Assembly (NCBI GenBank): GCA_943846715.1
Contig: OX044356.1
Coordinates: 1,426,001-1,490,000 of the forward strand
DNA length: 64,000 bases
Origin: TMED14 sp002378565
GTDB taxonomy: Bacteria > Bacteroidota > Bacteroidia > Flavobacteriales > Schleiferiaceae
Direction of reading: 5' to 3'
The notes beneath the pieces are model-generated. The model searched no databases. It was given only the letters and a program-made list of their open reading frames with translations, and was not told where the DNA came from. The translations under genes were made by a program, and so were the position numbers. Positions 48,759 through 57,352 of this stretch are shown here, in pieces (within the stretch, counting starts at the first letter, position 1; each line of letters opens with the position of its first letter).

Positions 48759-49425
48759 CTTCCCTCAGCGAGCCTATAAGCCAGATCGACTTGACGACGA
48801 GGAGGTTGCGCGGCGCGCTCAGGTCTACCGTCAAAACATACAGCAACGCCGTTCCATCCGGCATTTCTCCAAGGATGCCGTAGATGCATCAGTCATTGAC
48901 GACCTGATTGCCACTGCTGCTTCTGCACCGTCTGGTGCCAACAAGCAACCCTGGACCTTCTGCGCCATCAGTGACCCCGCCATCAAACGGCGCATTCGGG
49001 AAGCTGCAGAGGAAGAGGAAAAGGCTTTTTATTCAAGCCGAGCCAGCGAGGCATGGCTCAAGGACCTTGAGCCCTTAGGGACCGACTGGCGCAAGCCATT
49101 CCTCGAAGACGCCCCCTGGTTGATTGTGGTTTTTCGTAAAAGCACCACCATTCAACCCGATGGCAGTCAGGGGAAAAACTACTACGTGCAAGAATCTGTT
49201 GGCATTGCCTGTGGTTTTCTCATAGCTGCTATACACCAGGCAGGCCTATCCACCTTGACTCACACGCCAAGTCCCATGGGGTTTCTCGCAACCATTCTCG
49301 ACCGACCATCGAATGAAAAACCCTTCTTGCTTTTGCCTGTGGGGCATGCTGCCGAAGGCAGCATGGTTCCAGACATCCATCGCTTGCCATTGGATGATGT
49401 CCGCAGGCCTTTCGTGGAGGACTGA
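48751..49425 (+). CDS. Nitroreductase-family flavoprotein resembling iodotyrosine deiodinase
   Basis: A 224-residue FMN enzyme. The N-terminal 'QQRRSIRHFS' binds the FMN phosphate, and 'AASAPSGANKQPWTF' is the core loop. The alignment is gapless over the active-site lid of human iodotyrosine deiodinase: E90, Y94 and K115 correspond to E157, Y161 and K182, the trio that grips the amino acid zwitterion. 'YYVQESVGIACGFLIAAI' and 'TPSPMGFLATILDRPSNEKPFLLLPVG' complete the resemblance. Bacterial members, including one from the Bacteroidota genus Haliscomenobacter, dehalogenate halotyrosines. ATGs at 48727 and 48745 are alternatives; 48751 precedes the conserved region and overlaps the ATPase stop. 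Substrate remains inferred. Confidence 0.85.
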   Translation: MSDFPQRAYKPDRLDDEEVARRAQVYRQNIQQRRSIRHFSKDAVDASVIDDLIATAASAPSGANKQPWTFCAISDPAIKRRIREAAEEEEKAFYSSRASEAWLKDLEPLGTDWRKPFLEDAPWLIVVFRKSTTIQPDGSQGKNYYVQESVGIACGFLIAAIHQAGLSTLTHTPSPMGFLATILDRPSNEKPFLLLPVGHAAEGSMVPDIHRLPLDDVRRPFVED

Positions 49426-49477
49426 CTCAGTTGCGTTTGACCACCGTGGCCATGTCGTCGTATCTAACCATAGGCTT

Positions 49478-51277
49478 TCACGTCGCCATAGCCAGCAAGC
49501 CCTTGATAACCTTGTCTGCCCTCGCCTTACCTACGCAGGTCACCAAGTCTTCGCGGCTAGCTTTCTTGACACCCTTGAGAGACTTGAACGTGTTGAGCAG
49601 GGTTTCAACAGCCTGAGGGCCTATGCCCGGAATGGCTTCCAACTGTGACTTGATGCCGGACTTGCTGCGTTGCTTTCTGTGATGGGTGATGCTGAAGCGG
49701 TGTGCTTCATTCCTTGCCTGTTGAATCACCTTCAAGGTTTCTGATCGCTTGTCCAAATACAGAGGAACCGAATCCCCAGGAAAGTAGATCTCTTCCAAGC
49801 GCTTAGCAATCCCGATGATGGCGATGACCCCTCGCAAGCCAAGGTCCTCCAGTGCCTTGACTGATGCGCTCAACTGACCCTTGCCGCCATCAATCACAAT
49901 GAGTTGTGGCAAGCCCACCCCTTCCTCCTTGAGCCGGGTATACCGTCGGGTGATGACCTCTGCCATGGTGGCATAATCATCTGCCCCAACAACGGTCTTG
50001 ACATTGAAGTGGCGGTAATCTCGCTTGGAGGGCTTCCCGTCCTTGAACACGACACAAGCGCTCACCGGGTATTCCCCTTGCAGGTTAGAGTTGTCAAAGC
50101 ACTCAATGTGACGCGGTTCATTGGAGAGCCTCAGATCAACCTTCATTTGCTGCATGATGCGATTGGCATGGCGTTCAGGGTCAACAATCTGCAGGTTCTT
50201 GATTCGCTCTAGCTTCAAGGCCTTTGCATTTCTCAGACTCATGTTGATAACCTCCTTTTTCTGCCCACGCTGCGGTACCTGGATCGTAACGTCTTGAAGG
50301 GGCAGCTCAACTGGCTCAGAGCAAAGGATTTGCTTGCAATCAGACTGAAAGGTCAACCTGAGTTCAGGGATGGTCAAGCGAAGCAAATCGGCATCGCTTT
50401 CATCCAATGGCTTTTTGATTTCAATGCTGTGGCTATGCACAACAGCGCCTTGCCTGACTAGGGTGCAGTTCACATAGCCAAAGGTGGCATCGCTTGTTGC
50501 CGTGAACACATCCAAATCGCCCAAGTTTGCCGTCACCACCGTACTTCTTGCAGTGTACTTTGCCAGGTGGTCAAGCTTTTCCTTGATGGCTTGAGCTGCC
50601 TCAAAGTCTTGCCTGGTTGAATGAGCCATCATTTGGCCATGAAGGTGCTTCTTGGTTGCGCTGAAATGGCCCTTTAGCAGCTGCCTAGCCGCATGAATAT
50701 CCTTCAGGTAATCTTCCTCTGACTGCAGGGCTTCACAGGGCCCTTTGCAATTGCCTATTTGGTATTCCAAGCACAGGCGATGCTTCTTGTCTTGAATGGA
50801 CTGCTCGCTGAGGTTCAGTTTGCATGTCCTCAAGGTGGTGATCTGATTGATCAAACTCAAGGCTGTTTTCATCACCCGAATCGATGCATACGGTCCAAAG
50901 TATTCACTGCCATCATCCACCTTGCGCCGCGTGGAAAACAGGCGGGGGAATCGCTCATTTTTGATGCATATCCATGGGTAGCTCTTGTCATCCTTCAACA
51001 GGATATTGAAGCGCGGCTGATGTTTTTTAATCAAGGTGTTTTCCAACAACAAGGCATCAAACTCCGTGGGCGTTTCAATGACCTGGATGTCTGCAATGCG
51101 CTTGACCAACAAGGTCAATCGGGCAGACTCATGGGTCTTGCTGAAATAGGAGCTAACCCGCTTTTTCAAGTCCTTTGCCTTGCCGACATAGATCACCTTA
51201 CCCTCTGCGTCCAGGTGATGGTAGACCCCGGGTTGATGGGGCAAAGTTTTGATGGTATGTGCAAGCTTGTCAGTCAC
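49478..51277 (-). CDS. uvrC: Excinuclease ABC subunit C
   Basis: A 599-residue nuclease of nucleotide excision repair that cuts both sides of a lesion. The N-terminal GIY-YIG domain is 'PGVYHHLDAEGKVIYVGKAKDLKKRV'-like ('GKVIYVGKAKDLKKRV'). There is a Cys cluster ('CLEYQIGNCKGPC'), a UVR motif around residue 210, an RNase H-like domain ('ECFDNSNLQGEYPV', 'LIVIDGGKGQLSASV') and C-terminal HhH repeats ('IPGIGPQAVETLLNTF'). No ATG fits the family start. A GTG at 51277 lies three bases after TATCATTG (51281-51288), a 7/8 -7 element, and is preferred; a TTG two codons earlier lies inside that element. Confidence 0.93.
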   Translation of the reverse strand: MTDKLAHTIKTLPHQPGVYHHLDAEGKVIYVGKAKDLKKRVSSYFSKTHESARLTLLVKRIADIQVIETPTEFDALLLENTLIKKHQPRFNILLKDDKSYPWICIKNERFPRLFSTRRKVDDGSEYFGPYASIRVMKTALSLINQITTLRTCKLNLSEQSIQDKKHRLCLEYQIGNCKGPCEALQSEEDYLKDIHAARQLLKGHFSATKKHLHGQMMAHSTRQDFEAAQAIKEKLDHLAKYTARSTVVTANLGDLDVFTATSDATFGYVNCTLVRQGAVVHSHSIEIKKPLDESDADLLRLTIPELRLTFQSDCKQILCSEPVELPLQDVTIQVPQRGQKKEVINMSLRNAKALKLERIKNLQIVDPERHANRIMQQMKVDLRLSNEPRHIECFDNSNLQGEYPVSACVVFKDGKPSKRDYRHFNVKTVVGADDYATMAEVITRRYTRLKEEGVGLPQLIVIDGGKGQLSASVKALEDLGLRGVIAIIGIAKRLEEIYFPGDSVPLYLDKRSETLKVIQQARNEAHRFSITHHRKQRSKSGIKSQLEAIPGIGPQAVETLLNTFKSLKGVKKASREDLVTCVGKARADKVIKGLLAMAT

Positions 51278-51289
51278 CTTCAATGATAC

Positions 51290-51317
51290 AAAAAAGCCTC
51301 CCCAAAATGGGGAGGCT
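51290..51317 (-). terminator. Intrinsic terminator of the T9SS type B protein gene
   Basis: The perfect stem GCCTCCCC/GGGGAGGC with a five-base loop is followed on the minus strand by six T. It directly abuts the putative uvrC -7 element, so one message ends where the next begins. Confidence 0.85.
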
Positions 51318-51346
51318 CTCCATCCGTTAAACTGGATTTTTTAGCA

Positions 51347-53515
51347 TTACTTGGTCAGCAACGTGATGCTTCCCTTGGTGTCACCTGAGATGGCGTTGGG
51401 GTTATCCTTGACGCGCAAGACATAGAAATACGTGCCATCCGCAAGGAGTCGACCACTTTGGTCGCGTCCTTGCCATGGGTTGGCGTTATCGTATTGATCG
51501 TTCTCATACACAATGTGTCCATAGCGATTCATGATAATGAGGTGACGTGTTGTCGTATAACTCATGATGCCTTGAATGATGAAATTGTCATTCTGCCCAG
51601 AGCCGTTGGGCGTAATCACGTTAGGGACCACCAGGCTGTCAACTGGGGGAATGGGTGGAACAGGCTCACCAAACTCTATCCAGTTAGAGTAAGCTGTATC
51701 AATCAAGCGGTTTGCATTGGCCGTTCGAACACGAACAGCGTACTGTCCGGGAGGCAGGCTGTTGTGAGAGACCGTGGCAAAGGTGTCAGTGATGGGGTTG
51801 TTGTATTCCTCCCACTGGTATTGTCCCGGATTGCCCGTCACATTACGGCCAAATTCAACTTGGTACTGTGGGGTGGGCCAAACATTGTAATGGTTCCAAA
51901 CCACGGGGATATTCTCCGTGTCTGTCATGTCGCCACGCAGCCAGATGCTGTTTCCCACGTTGGACAACGGCTGTGACAAACCATTGACAAAGGCCTCCAG
52001 GCGGTAGCGGTAGTGTTGTGCGTCAACATCAATACCCCCCAAGGAATAGTCAGCGAAATCCCTCAAGGATGAATCAGACAGGTTGGTCACCACATTGAAG
52101 GTTGCACCTGCGTCATCTGATCGCCAGACACGGAATGAGTTGAACAAATGAGCAAAATCAGCAAAGGCTATGGAGTCAACGTCCCAATACACATGGGGGT
52201 TGATGTCATCATCGATGGTCACATTCGTGACATCCATGACCCAATCCACACAGTCGGTGACATGCAAAATAATGGTGTCGTATTCGTTCATATCCTTGCC
52301 ACATTTGTTGAGCAAGGTGTTGCCATCATTGCCAATCTTTGAGTACAGGTAGTAGTCCCCGTTCATGGATAAGGGCTTGAAGAGTTTCACGCGCAAGGAG
52401 TCCGTCTCGCCATTGACATCACAGAATGTCTGCAATTGATCAATGGGGATGGGTTGACCACTGGGGGCCGTTAGACGGAAATCAGAGCCGTCAGGCGAAA
52501 CAGAGATGCACTCAACTCCCAATGTGAAGTGCAGCATCACCGCAGAATCCAAACAGTTGTAGTCCACCTGTTGGCGACCTTGCGCATCCAGTGACACACC
52601 CGGTGCATTTTGATCCAATTTCACGCCTTGATTCACAATGGGGTTGCAGTTTGATGCTACGGAAACCTGAATCTCTCGATTGGAGGAACCCACTTTTTCC
52701 CAGAAAAGGTAGGTCGAATCGTAGCGGTACTCATTCACCCGCAAGGCAATTACTGAGGTCTCTGCCTGAATGGCAATGAAGTTGATGTTGCCTGACTTTG
52801 AGTCTAAGGTGAAAGGGGCTAGTGTCGATGTATGGATAGGGTCCAAGAATGTGTACCCTGCAGAATACGGAACGGATACACCGCCAGTTCCAAAGGCAAA
52901 TTCCCTAGCAGGAACCAATTCGTAGTTGATGGAATCGCCATCAAACTCATGAGCATTTTGCAAATAGTTGATGTGACCACCGATGCATATGTACGCTAGT
53001 GGCGTTGACAAAAAGACAGGTGAACTGTTGTATCCGAGTGTGTTGTTCAATTCTGCCTCAAAATAGAAACCCTGGCTGGCTGAGTTCACAATGCCTGTGA
53101 TACCAGGAGGTCGACAGCAGGACTGCCAGTACATGACATAGTCATTGCAGGACTGCGTCAAGATGACATAGCCAATGTAGATGTTCACCATGGGGGTGAA
53201 GGTGGAGTTGGTGTTGGAGATGCAATCGTAGGCACCCAATGACGCTGCACTGAATTCAGGCTGCGACAATGTACAGCTAAGGTTGGTGCTCACGTTACAG
53301 CTTGATGAGGTTATATTGACAGTTTGAGCTGTCCCTAGGCCTACACCTGTTTGCTGGCGGTAGATCACCAATTTCACGCGGTACTGGCCGGTAACGCCTG
53401 TGGAGTCACCCACGTACTTGTATTGGATATCACCGCCAAGAATGTGAGAGGCTTCTGCCTGGAAAGACCAGGTCACGGCAATCAAAAGAAGGAGAATAAA
53501 GCGTTTCATATTCAA
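51347..53515 (-). CDS. Large secreted protein with T9SS type B (gliding motility-associated) C-terminal domain
   Basis: A 722-residue exported protein (signal peptide 'KRFILLLLIAVTWSFQAEA'). It begins 'SHILGGDIQYKYVGDSTG', a start common among large flavobacterial surface proteins. The middle is beta-rich and repetitive, with fibronectin-like stretches ('HYRYRLEAFVNGLSQPLSNVG', 'LPPGQYAVRVRTANANRLID'). The last ~90 residues are a type B sorting domain: 'VPNVITPNGSGQNDNFII', 'IMNRYGHIVYENDQYDN', 'GRLLADGTYFYVLRV'. It should pass through type IX secretion to the cell surface. No enzymatic motif is visible; adhesion or a structural role is a guess. A 7/8 -7 element (TAAATTCG, 53547-53554) precedes the gene. 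Confidence 0.88.
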   Translation of the reverse strand: MNMKRFILLLLIAVTWSFQAEASHILGGDIQYKYVGDSTGVTGQYRVKLVIYRQQTGVGLGTAQTVNITSSSCNVSTNLSCTLSQPEFSAASLGAYDCISNTNSTFTPMVNIYIGYVILTQSCNDYVMYWQSCCRPPGITGIVNSASQGFYFEAELNNTLGYNSSPVFLSTPLAYICIGGHINYLQNAHEFDGDSINYELVPAREFAFGTGGVSVPYSAGYTFLDPIHTSTLAPFTLDSKSGNINFIAIQAETSVIALRVNEYRYDSTYLFWEKVGSSNREIQVSVASNCNPIVNQGVKLDQNAPGVSLDAQGRQQVDYNCLDSAVMLHFTLGVECISVSPDGSDFRLTAPSGQPIPIDQLQTFCDVNGETDSLRVKLFKPLSMNGDYYLYSKIGNDGNTLLNKCGKDMNEYDTIILHVTDCVDWVMDVTNVTIDDDINPHVYWDVDSIAFADFAHLFNSFRVWRSDDAGATFNVVTNLSDSSLRDFADYSLGGIDVDAQHYRYRLEAFVNGLSQPLSNVGNSIWLRGDMTDTENIPVVWNHYNVWPTPQYQVEFGRNVTGNPGQYQWEEYNNPITDTFATVSHNSLPPGQYAVRVRTANANRLIDTAYSNWIEFGEPVPPIPPVDSLVVPNVITPNGSGQNDNFIIQGIMSYTTTRHLIIMNRYGHIVYENDQYDNANPWQGRDQSGRLLADGTYFYVLRVKDNPNAISGDTKGSITLLTK

Positions 53516-53572
53516 ACAGTTTTGCGCAAGCGCGGTTATGGGTTAACGAATTTAAGGCATGATTGCAGCAAT

Positions 53573-53624
53573 CTAAGGGGAAATCGCTCATTGACGTATA
53601 CCAATGAGTCAACGATGCCCTTAG
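53573..53624. terminator. Three-tier hairpin at the rpoN 3' end
   Basis: Nested exact arms: CTAAGGG (53573-53579) with CCCTTAG (53618-53624), ATCG (53583-53586) with CGAT (53613-53616), and CTCATTG (53587-53593) with CAATGAG (53602-53608). The base includes the rpoN stop codon. There is no T run, so it is a possible 3'-end stabiliser or factor-assisted terminator and not a typical intrinsic one. Confidence 0.4.
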
Positions 53625-55075
53625 AGGGTTTTTCGTAAGCGAGCCACAGGGATATTCAACTGCTCTCGGTACTTGGCAATGGTGCGGCGGGCAATGGGAT
53701 AGCCCTTGTCTTTCAGCAACTTAGCAAGCGCGTCATCTGCCATGGGCTGGCGGCTGTCTTCCTCTGATACCGCGTCTTCCAGAATTTTCTTGATCTCCCT
53801 TGTGCTGACCTCTTCACCCTCTGCATTGGTCATGGATTCCGAAAAGAAGGTTTTGATCAACTTGGTGCCAAAAGGGGTTTGCACGTATTTCTGACTTGCC
53901 ACACGGCTCACAGTAGAAATGTCCATGTCAATCTCATCCGCAATGTCCTTGAGGATCATGGGGCGCAATTTGCGATCATCCCCACTAAAGAAATACGCCT
54001 TCTGGTAGTTCATGATGGCTGACATGGTTATCAGTAAGGTGTGCTGACGTTGCTTGATGGCCTCAACAAACCACTTGGCTGCATCAATTTTTGACTTGAT
54101 GAAATGGAAGGCTTCCTTGTCTGCCTTGCCGCCTTGCTGCTTTACATCCTTGTAATGGCTTAGCATGTCCTTGTAGGATCTGGACACATTGAGCTCCGGG
54201 GCATTGCGGCCGTTAAGGCGCAGCTCAAGCTGGCTGTCAACCACCTCAATGGTGAAGTCGGGGATGATGGCATGGGCACTCAAGCTGCCTCCACTGACTG
54301 CCACTGCACCAGGTTTTGGGTTGAGTCTACCAATGGCTTCAATGGCAGCTTTGAGCTCATCCTCATTCACATGAAGGGATTCCATGATTTTACTGTAATG
54401 CCTTTTAGACAGGGATGCGAAATGCTTAGTAACCACCTTCAGGGCTAATGCCCAATGCCCTTCCTTGGGTTTTCTTTGGATTTGAGCTGCCAAACATGAC
54501 TGCACATCGTTGGCTGCGATGCCTGCGGGTTCCATGCTTTGAATCACTTCCAAGGCGGACTGCAGTTCATCGACCTCAATCATTAAACCCATGGAAAATG
54601 CCAGGTCATCCACGATGTCCACAAGGGCTCTCCTGAGGTAACCATCATCCTCCAGGGTTCCAATCAGGTACTTACACAAAGCTTCTTTTTGGGGAGCCAA
54701 GCTTCGCATGGCCAGCTGATCATGGAGGATGTCTCGCATGTCTTTTGTCTGCACAATCGGTGCCTCATAAAGCTCATCATCCGCTGAGTAATTGCTGATA
54801 CTTCGCTCATAATCCGGCGTGTCATCATCGGTGAGGTAGTCCTCCAGCCCATCAAAGTCATCGGATGCAGCCTCTTCTTCCTGTGCTGAATCATCCCAAT
54901 CATCTGTTTCTTCCTTCTGCTCTAAGGTGCCATCTTCCAAGGCAGGGTTTTCCTCCAATTCCTCCTCAATGCGATCCTCCAATGCCTGTGATGACAGCTG
55001 GATGAGCTTCATTAATTGAATTTGCTGGGGGGAGAGCTTCTGCTGAAGCCTCAAGCCAAGGGACTGCTTCAACAT
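53621..55075 (-). CDS. rpoN: RNA polymerase sigma-54 factor
   Basis: A 484-residue alternative sigma factor. Region I is 'QSLGLRLQQKLSPQQIQLMKLIQL', the glutamine-rich activator-responsive segment ending 'EEELEENPALE'. An acidic region II follows (dense Asp/Glu, residues 50-95). The core-binding and DNA-binding region III contains the helix-turn-helix near 'RPMILKDIADEIDMDISTVSRVASQKYVQTPFG' and the RpoN box 'ARRTIAKYREQL' near the C-terminus, which reads the -24 element. It needs an AAA+ activator; none is encoded in the window. It starts three bases after the asnS stop, so the two form one transcript. Confidence 0.95.
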   Translation of the reverse strand: MLKQSLGLRLQQKLSPQQIQLMKLIQLSSQALEDRIEEELEENPALEDGTLEQKEETDDWDDSAQEEEAASDDFDGLEDYLTDDDTPDYERSISNYSADDELYEAPIVQTKDMRDILHDQLAMRSLAPQKEALCKYLIGTLEDDGYLRRALVDIVDDLAFSMGLMIEVDELQSALEVIQSMEPAGIAANDVQSCLAAQIQRKPKEGHWALALKVVTKHFASLSKRHYSKIMESLHVNEDELKAAIEAIGRLNPKPGAVAVSGGSLSAHAIIPDFTIEVVDSQLELRLNGRNAPELNVSRSYKDMLSHYKDVKQQGGKADKEAFHFIKSKIDAAKWFVEAIKQRQHTLLITMSAIMNYQKAYFFSGDDRKLRPMILKDIADEIDMDISTVSRVASQKYVQTPFGTKLIKTFFSESMTNAEGEEVSTREIKKILEDAVSEEDSRQPMADDALAKLLKDKGYPIARRTIAKYREQLNIPVARLRKTL

Positions 55076-55078
55076 GCC

Positions 55079-56512
55079 TTAAAATGCTGCGTTACCTGGG
55101 GTTCTTGGGAAGGGAATCACGTCGCGAATATTTCCCATGCCCGTCACGAACTGAACCATGCGTTCAAAACCCATCCCAAATCCGCTATGCACACAGGTGC
55201 CAAACTTTCTTGTATCCAGGTACCAGTCCAAATGCGCAGGATCAATGCCAGCAGCTTCCATTTTTTCAACCAAGACACCATGGCGCTCTTCACGCTGGCT
55301 GCCTCCAATCATTTCACCAATGCCGGGAAACAGCACGTCCATCGCCCTGACGGTTTTCCCGTCCTCGTTCATCCGCATGTAGAATGCTTTGATACTTGCG
55401 GGGTAATCAAAAAGAATGACTGGTGACTTGAAATGCTTTTCCACCAGGAATCGTTCGTGCTCCGATTGCAAATCCATGCCCCAGTCTTCAACGGGGTACT
55501 TGAACTTGCCTTTTTTGTTGGGTTTGCTTCGTTTGAGCACTTCAATAGCGTCTGTGTAGGAACAGCGCACGAAGGGGTTGTCCAACACAAATTGTAATTT
55601 CTCCACAAGACCCATTGTTGCCCGCTGCGCTTGAGGCTTCAATTGCTCCTCTTTTTGCATTCGCTCATCAAGAAATTCTAGGTCTGCCTTGCAGCGATCC
55701 ATCACCGCAGCAATGATATGCTTGGAAAAGGCCTCGGACAGTTCCATGTTGTCCTCCAAATCAGCAAAAGCAACTTCAGGTTCAATCATCCAGAATTCAC
55801 TGAGATGACGTGTCGTGTTAGAGTTTTCAGCACGGAATGTGGGTCCAAAGGTGTAAATTTTCCCTAAGGCCATGGCGCCCAGCTCCCCTTCCAATTGGCC
55901 ACTGACCGTCAAGTTGGTTTTTTGACCAAAGAAGTCCTGATCGTAGTCAGGCTTGCCCTCCTCATTGATTGGTATGGCTTTTTCCGGCAACGTGGTTACG
56001 CGAAACAGCTCCCCTGCCCCTTCCGCATCACTCGACGTGATGATGGGTGTGTGCAAGTGGTAGAACCCCTCCTTGTTGAAGAACTCATGAACCGCAAAAG
56101 ATGCAGCGTGTCGGATGCGCATCACCGCGGCCATGGTGTTGGTTCGCATGCGAAGGTGCGCCTTTTCGCGAAGGAATTCCATGGAGTGCTTTTTAGGCTG
56201 CAACGGGTAATCATCAGCAGAAGCATCACCCAAAATAGACAGATCTGTGACATGCAGTTCCACCAACTGACCGGAACCCTTGCTTTCGACTAGCTTGCCA
56301 TCAACCCGCAGGCAAGCACCTGTTGTGATGCGCTTGAGCAAGTCCTCACCCATGGATTCAAAATCAACCACGGCCTGTAAATTGGCAAGGCAGGAGCCAT
56401 CATTGAGTGCAATGAAGCGCTTGGAGCGGAAGGTTCTGACCCAGGCCTGAACCTGAATGGCTTGTCCCTGAGGTCTTGTGGTAAGAATTTGGTCGATGCG
56501 CGGTGTTGGCAT
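55079..56512 (-). CDS. asnS: Asparaginyl-tRNA synthetase
   Basis: A 477-residue class IIb synthetase. The N-terminal OB fold ('IQVQAWVRTFRSKRFIALNDGS') binds the anticodon; the catalytic domain has motif 2 'FGPTFRAENSNTTRHLSEFWMIEPE' in part ('TFRAENSNTTRHLSEFWM') and motif 3 'GFGMGFERMVQFVTG'. 'HTPIITSSDAEGAGELF' is typical of AsnRS rather than AspRS. The frame is open 48 codons further upstream, but the family start is 'MPTPRIDQIL' at 56512. A 7/8 -7 element, CACCTTTG (minus strand, 56538-56545), lies 25 bp before that ATG. rpoN follows immediately. Confidence 0.95.
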   Translation of the reverse strand: MPTPRIDQILTTRPQGQAIQVQAWVRTFRSKRFIALNDGSCLANLQAVVDFESMGEDLLKRITTGACLRVDGKLVESKGSGQLVELHVTDLSILGDASADDYPLQPKKHSMEFLREKAHLRMRTNTMAAVMRIRHAASFAVHEFFNKEGFYHLHTPIITSSDAEGAGELFRVTTLPEKAIPINEEGKPDYDQDFFGQKTNLTVSGQLEGELGAMALGKIYTFGPTFRAENSNTTRHLSEFWMIEPEVAFADLEDNMELSEAFSKHIIAAVMDRCKADLEFLDERMQKEEQLKPQAQRATMGLVEKLQFVLDNPFVRCSYTDAIEVLKRSKPNKKGKFKYPVEDWGMDLQSEHERFLVEKHFKSPVILFDYPASIKAFYMRMNEDGKTVRAMDVLFPGIGEMIGGSQREERHGVLVEKMEAAGIDPAHLDWYLDTRKFGTCVHSGFGMGFERMVQFVTGMGNIRDVIPFPRTPGNAAF

Positions 56513-56639
56513 GGTCTGTGATAGGGTTCTTTCAAGACAAAGGTGCACTTTTTCCGGCATTCTGACCCCCTTCAAGGGATGAATGCATCGAGAATCTCTG
56601 ATAAAGCTTGATTCAAAACGCGTCAGATAGGAAGCGTAA

Positions 56640-56692
56640 GGAAACGTTTTTAACATTAATTGTTTCCCATGGGCATTCCCGACTTATCTTCG
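56640..56692 (+). promoter_or_regulatory. Dyad operator and promoter of the TetR-RND efflux operon
   Basis: The imperfect dyad at 56640-56667 has outer arms GGAAAC and GTTTCC and an inner TTAA-CA-TTAA. It is followed by TATCTTCG (56685-56692), a 7/8 -7 element ending six bases before the regulator ATG at 56699. A TTG at 56660-56662, within the dyad, gives a -33 element with a 22-bp spacer. Overlap of dyad and -33 fits autorepression by the TetR protein. Confidence 0.45.
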
Positions 56693-56698
56693 CCGACC

Positions 56699-57352
56699 AT
56701 GAGTCCATTAACCCAAGATCATCATCAAAGCATTTTGCAGCGCGCCTCAGGCTTATTCAAGCGCTGCGGCATCAAAGCTGTGACCATGGACGATGTAAGC
56801 AAAGACTTGTCTATTAGCAAAAAAACCCTCTACCAGTATTTCAAAAACAAGGGTGACCTTGTGCAGCAGTCCGTTGCTTATGTGTTTTTACAGCGACACA
56901 ACGAGGCCCTTGCCATTCAAGCCAAGCACGACAATGCTGTGGATGAATTGATTGCACTGAATGAGAATATTATTCAGACACTAGAAAAGCATACCCCAAT
57001 GATGCTTTTTGCTCTAAAGAAGTACCACAACAAAACCTATCAATGGCTTGATCAAAAGCGCAAAAGCGTCACGCTTGAGATCTACTCATCGAATCTCAAA
57101 CGCGGCATAGATCAAGGCCTCTACCACGGACAAGTCACCATGCGTGATGTCTCCTACCTGCGTTACAGCCAAATCACTGTCCTAATGGAGGATGATGATT
57201 TGACCAACGACATTCCGCTCAGAAATACCTTGCTTTCTTCCAGTCTGGATCTCTACATCAGGGCTATCGCAACGCCTCAAGGTCTTTCCTATTATCGAGA
57301 ACACAGCCAATCAATCATAGCTAACCCAGAGACAATCAAACCCCTGTCATGA
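56699..57352 (+). CDS. TetR/AcrR family transcriptional regulator of the efflux operon
   Basis: A 217-residue repressor. The N-terminal DNA-binding domain contains the TetR helix-turn-helix 'VTMDDVSKDLSISKKTLYQYFKNKGDLV' in short ('DLSISKKTLYQYFKNKGDL'), about residues 24-53. The C-terminal ~160 residues are helical and ligand-binding, with no conserved sequence to show the ligand. Upstream in-frame TTG and ATG codons exist from 56660, but they precede the promoter element; 56699 begins at 'MSPLTQDHH'. Its TGA overlaps the TolC-family ATG (ATGA), so the regulator is translated with the pump it probably controls. Confidence 0.88.
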   Translation: MSPLTQDHHQSILQRASGLFKRCGIKAVTMDDVSKDLSISKKTLYQYFKNKGDLVQQSVAYVFLQRHNEALAIQAKHDNAVDELIALNENIIQTLEKHTPMMLFALKKYHNKTYQWLDQKRKSVTLEIYSSNLKRGIDQGLYHGQVTMRDVSYLRYSQITVLMEDDDLTNDIPLRNTLLSSSLDLYIRAIATPQGLSYYREHSQSIIANPETIKPLS

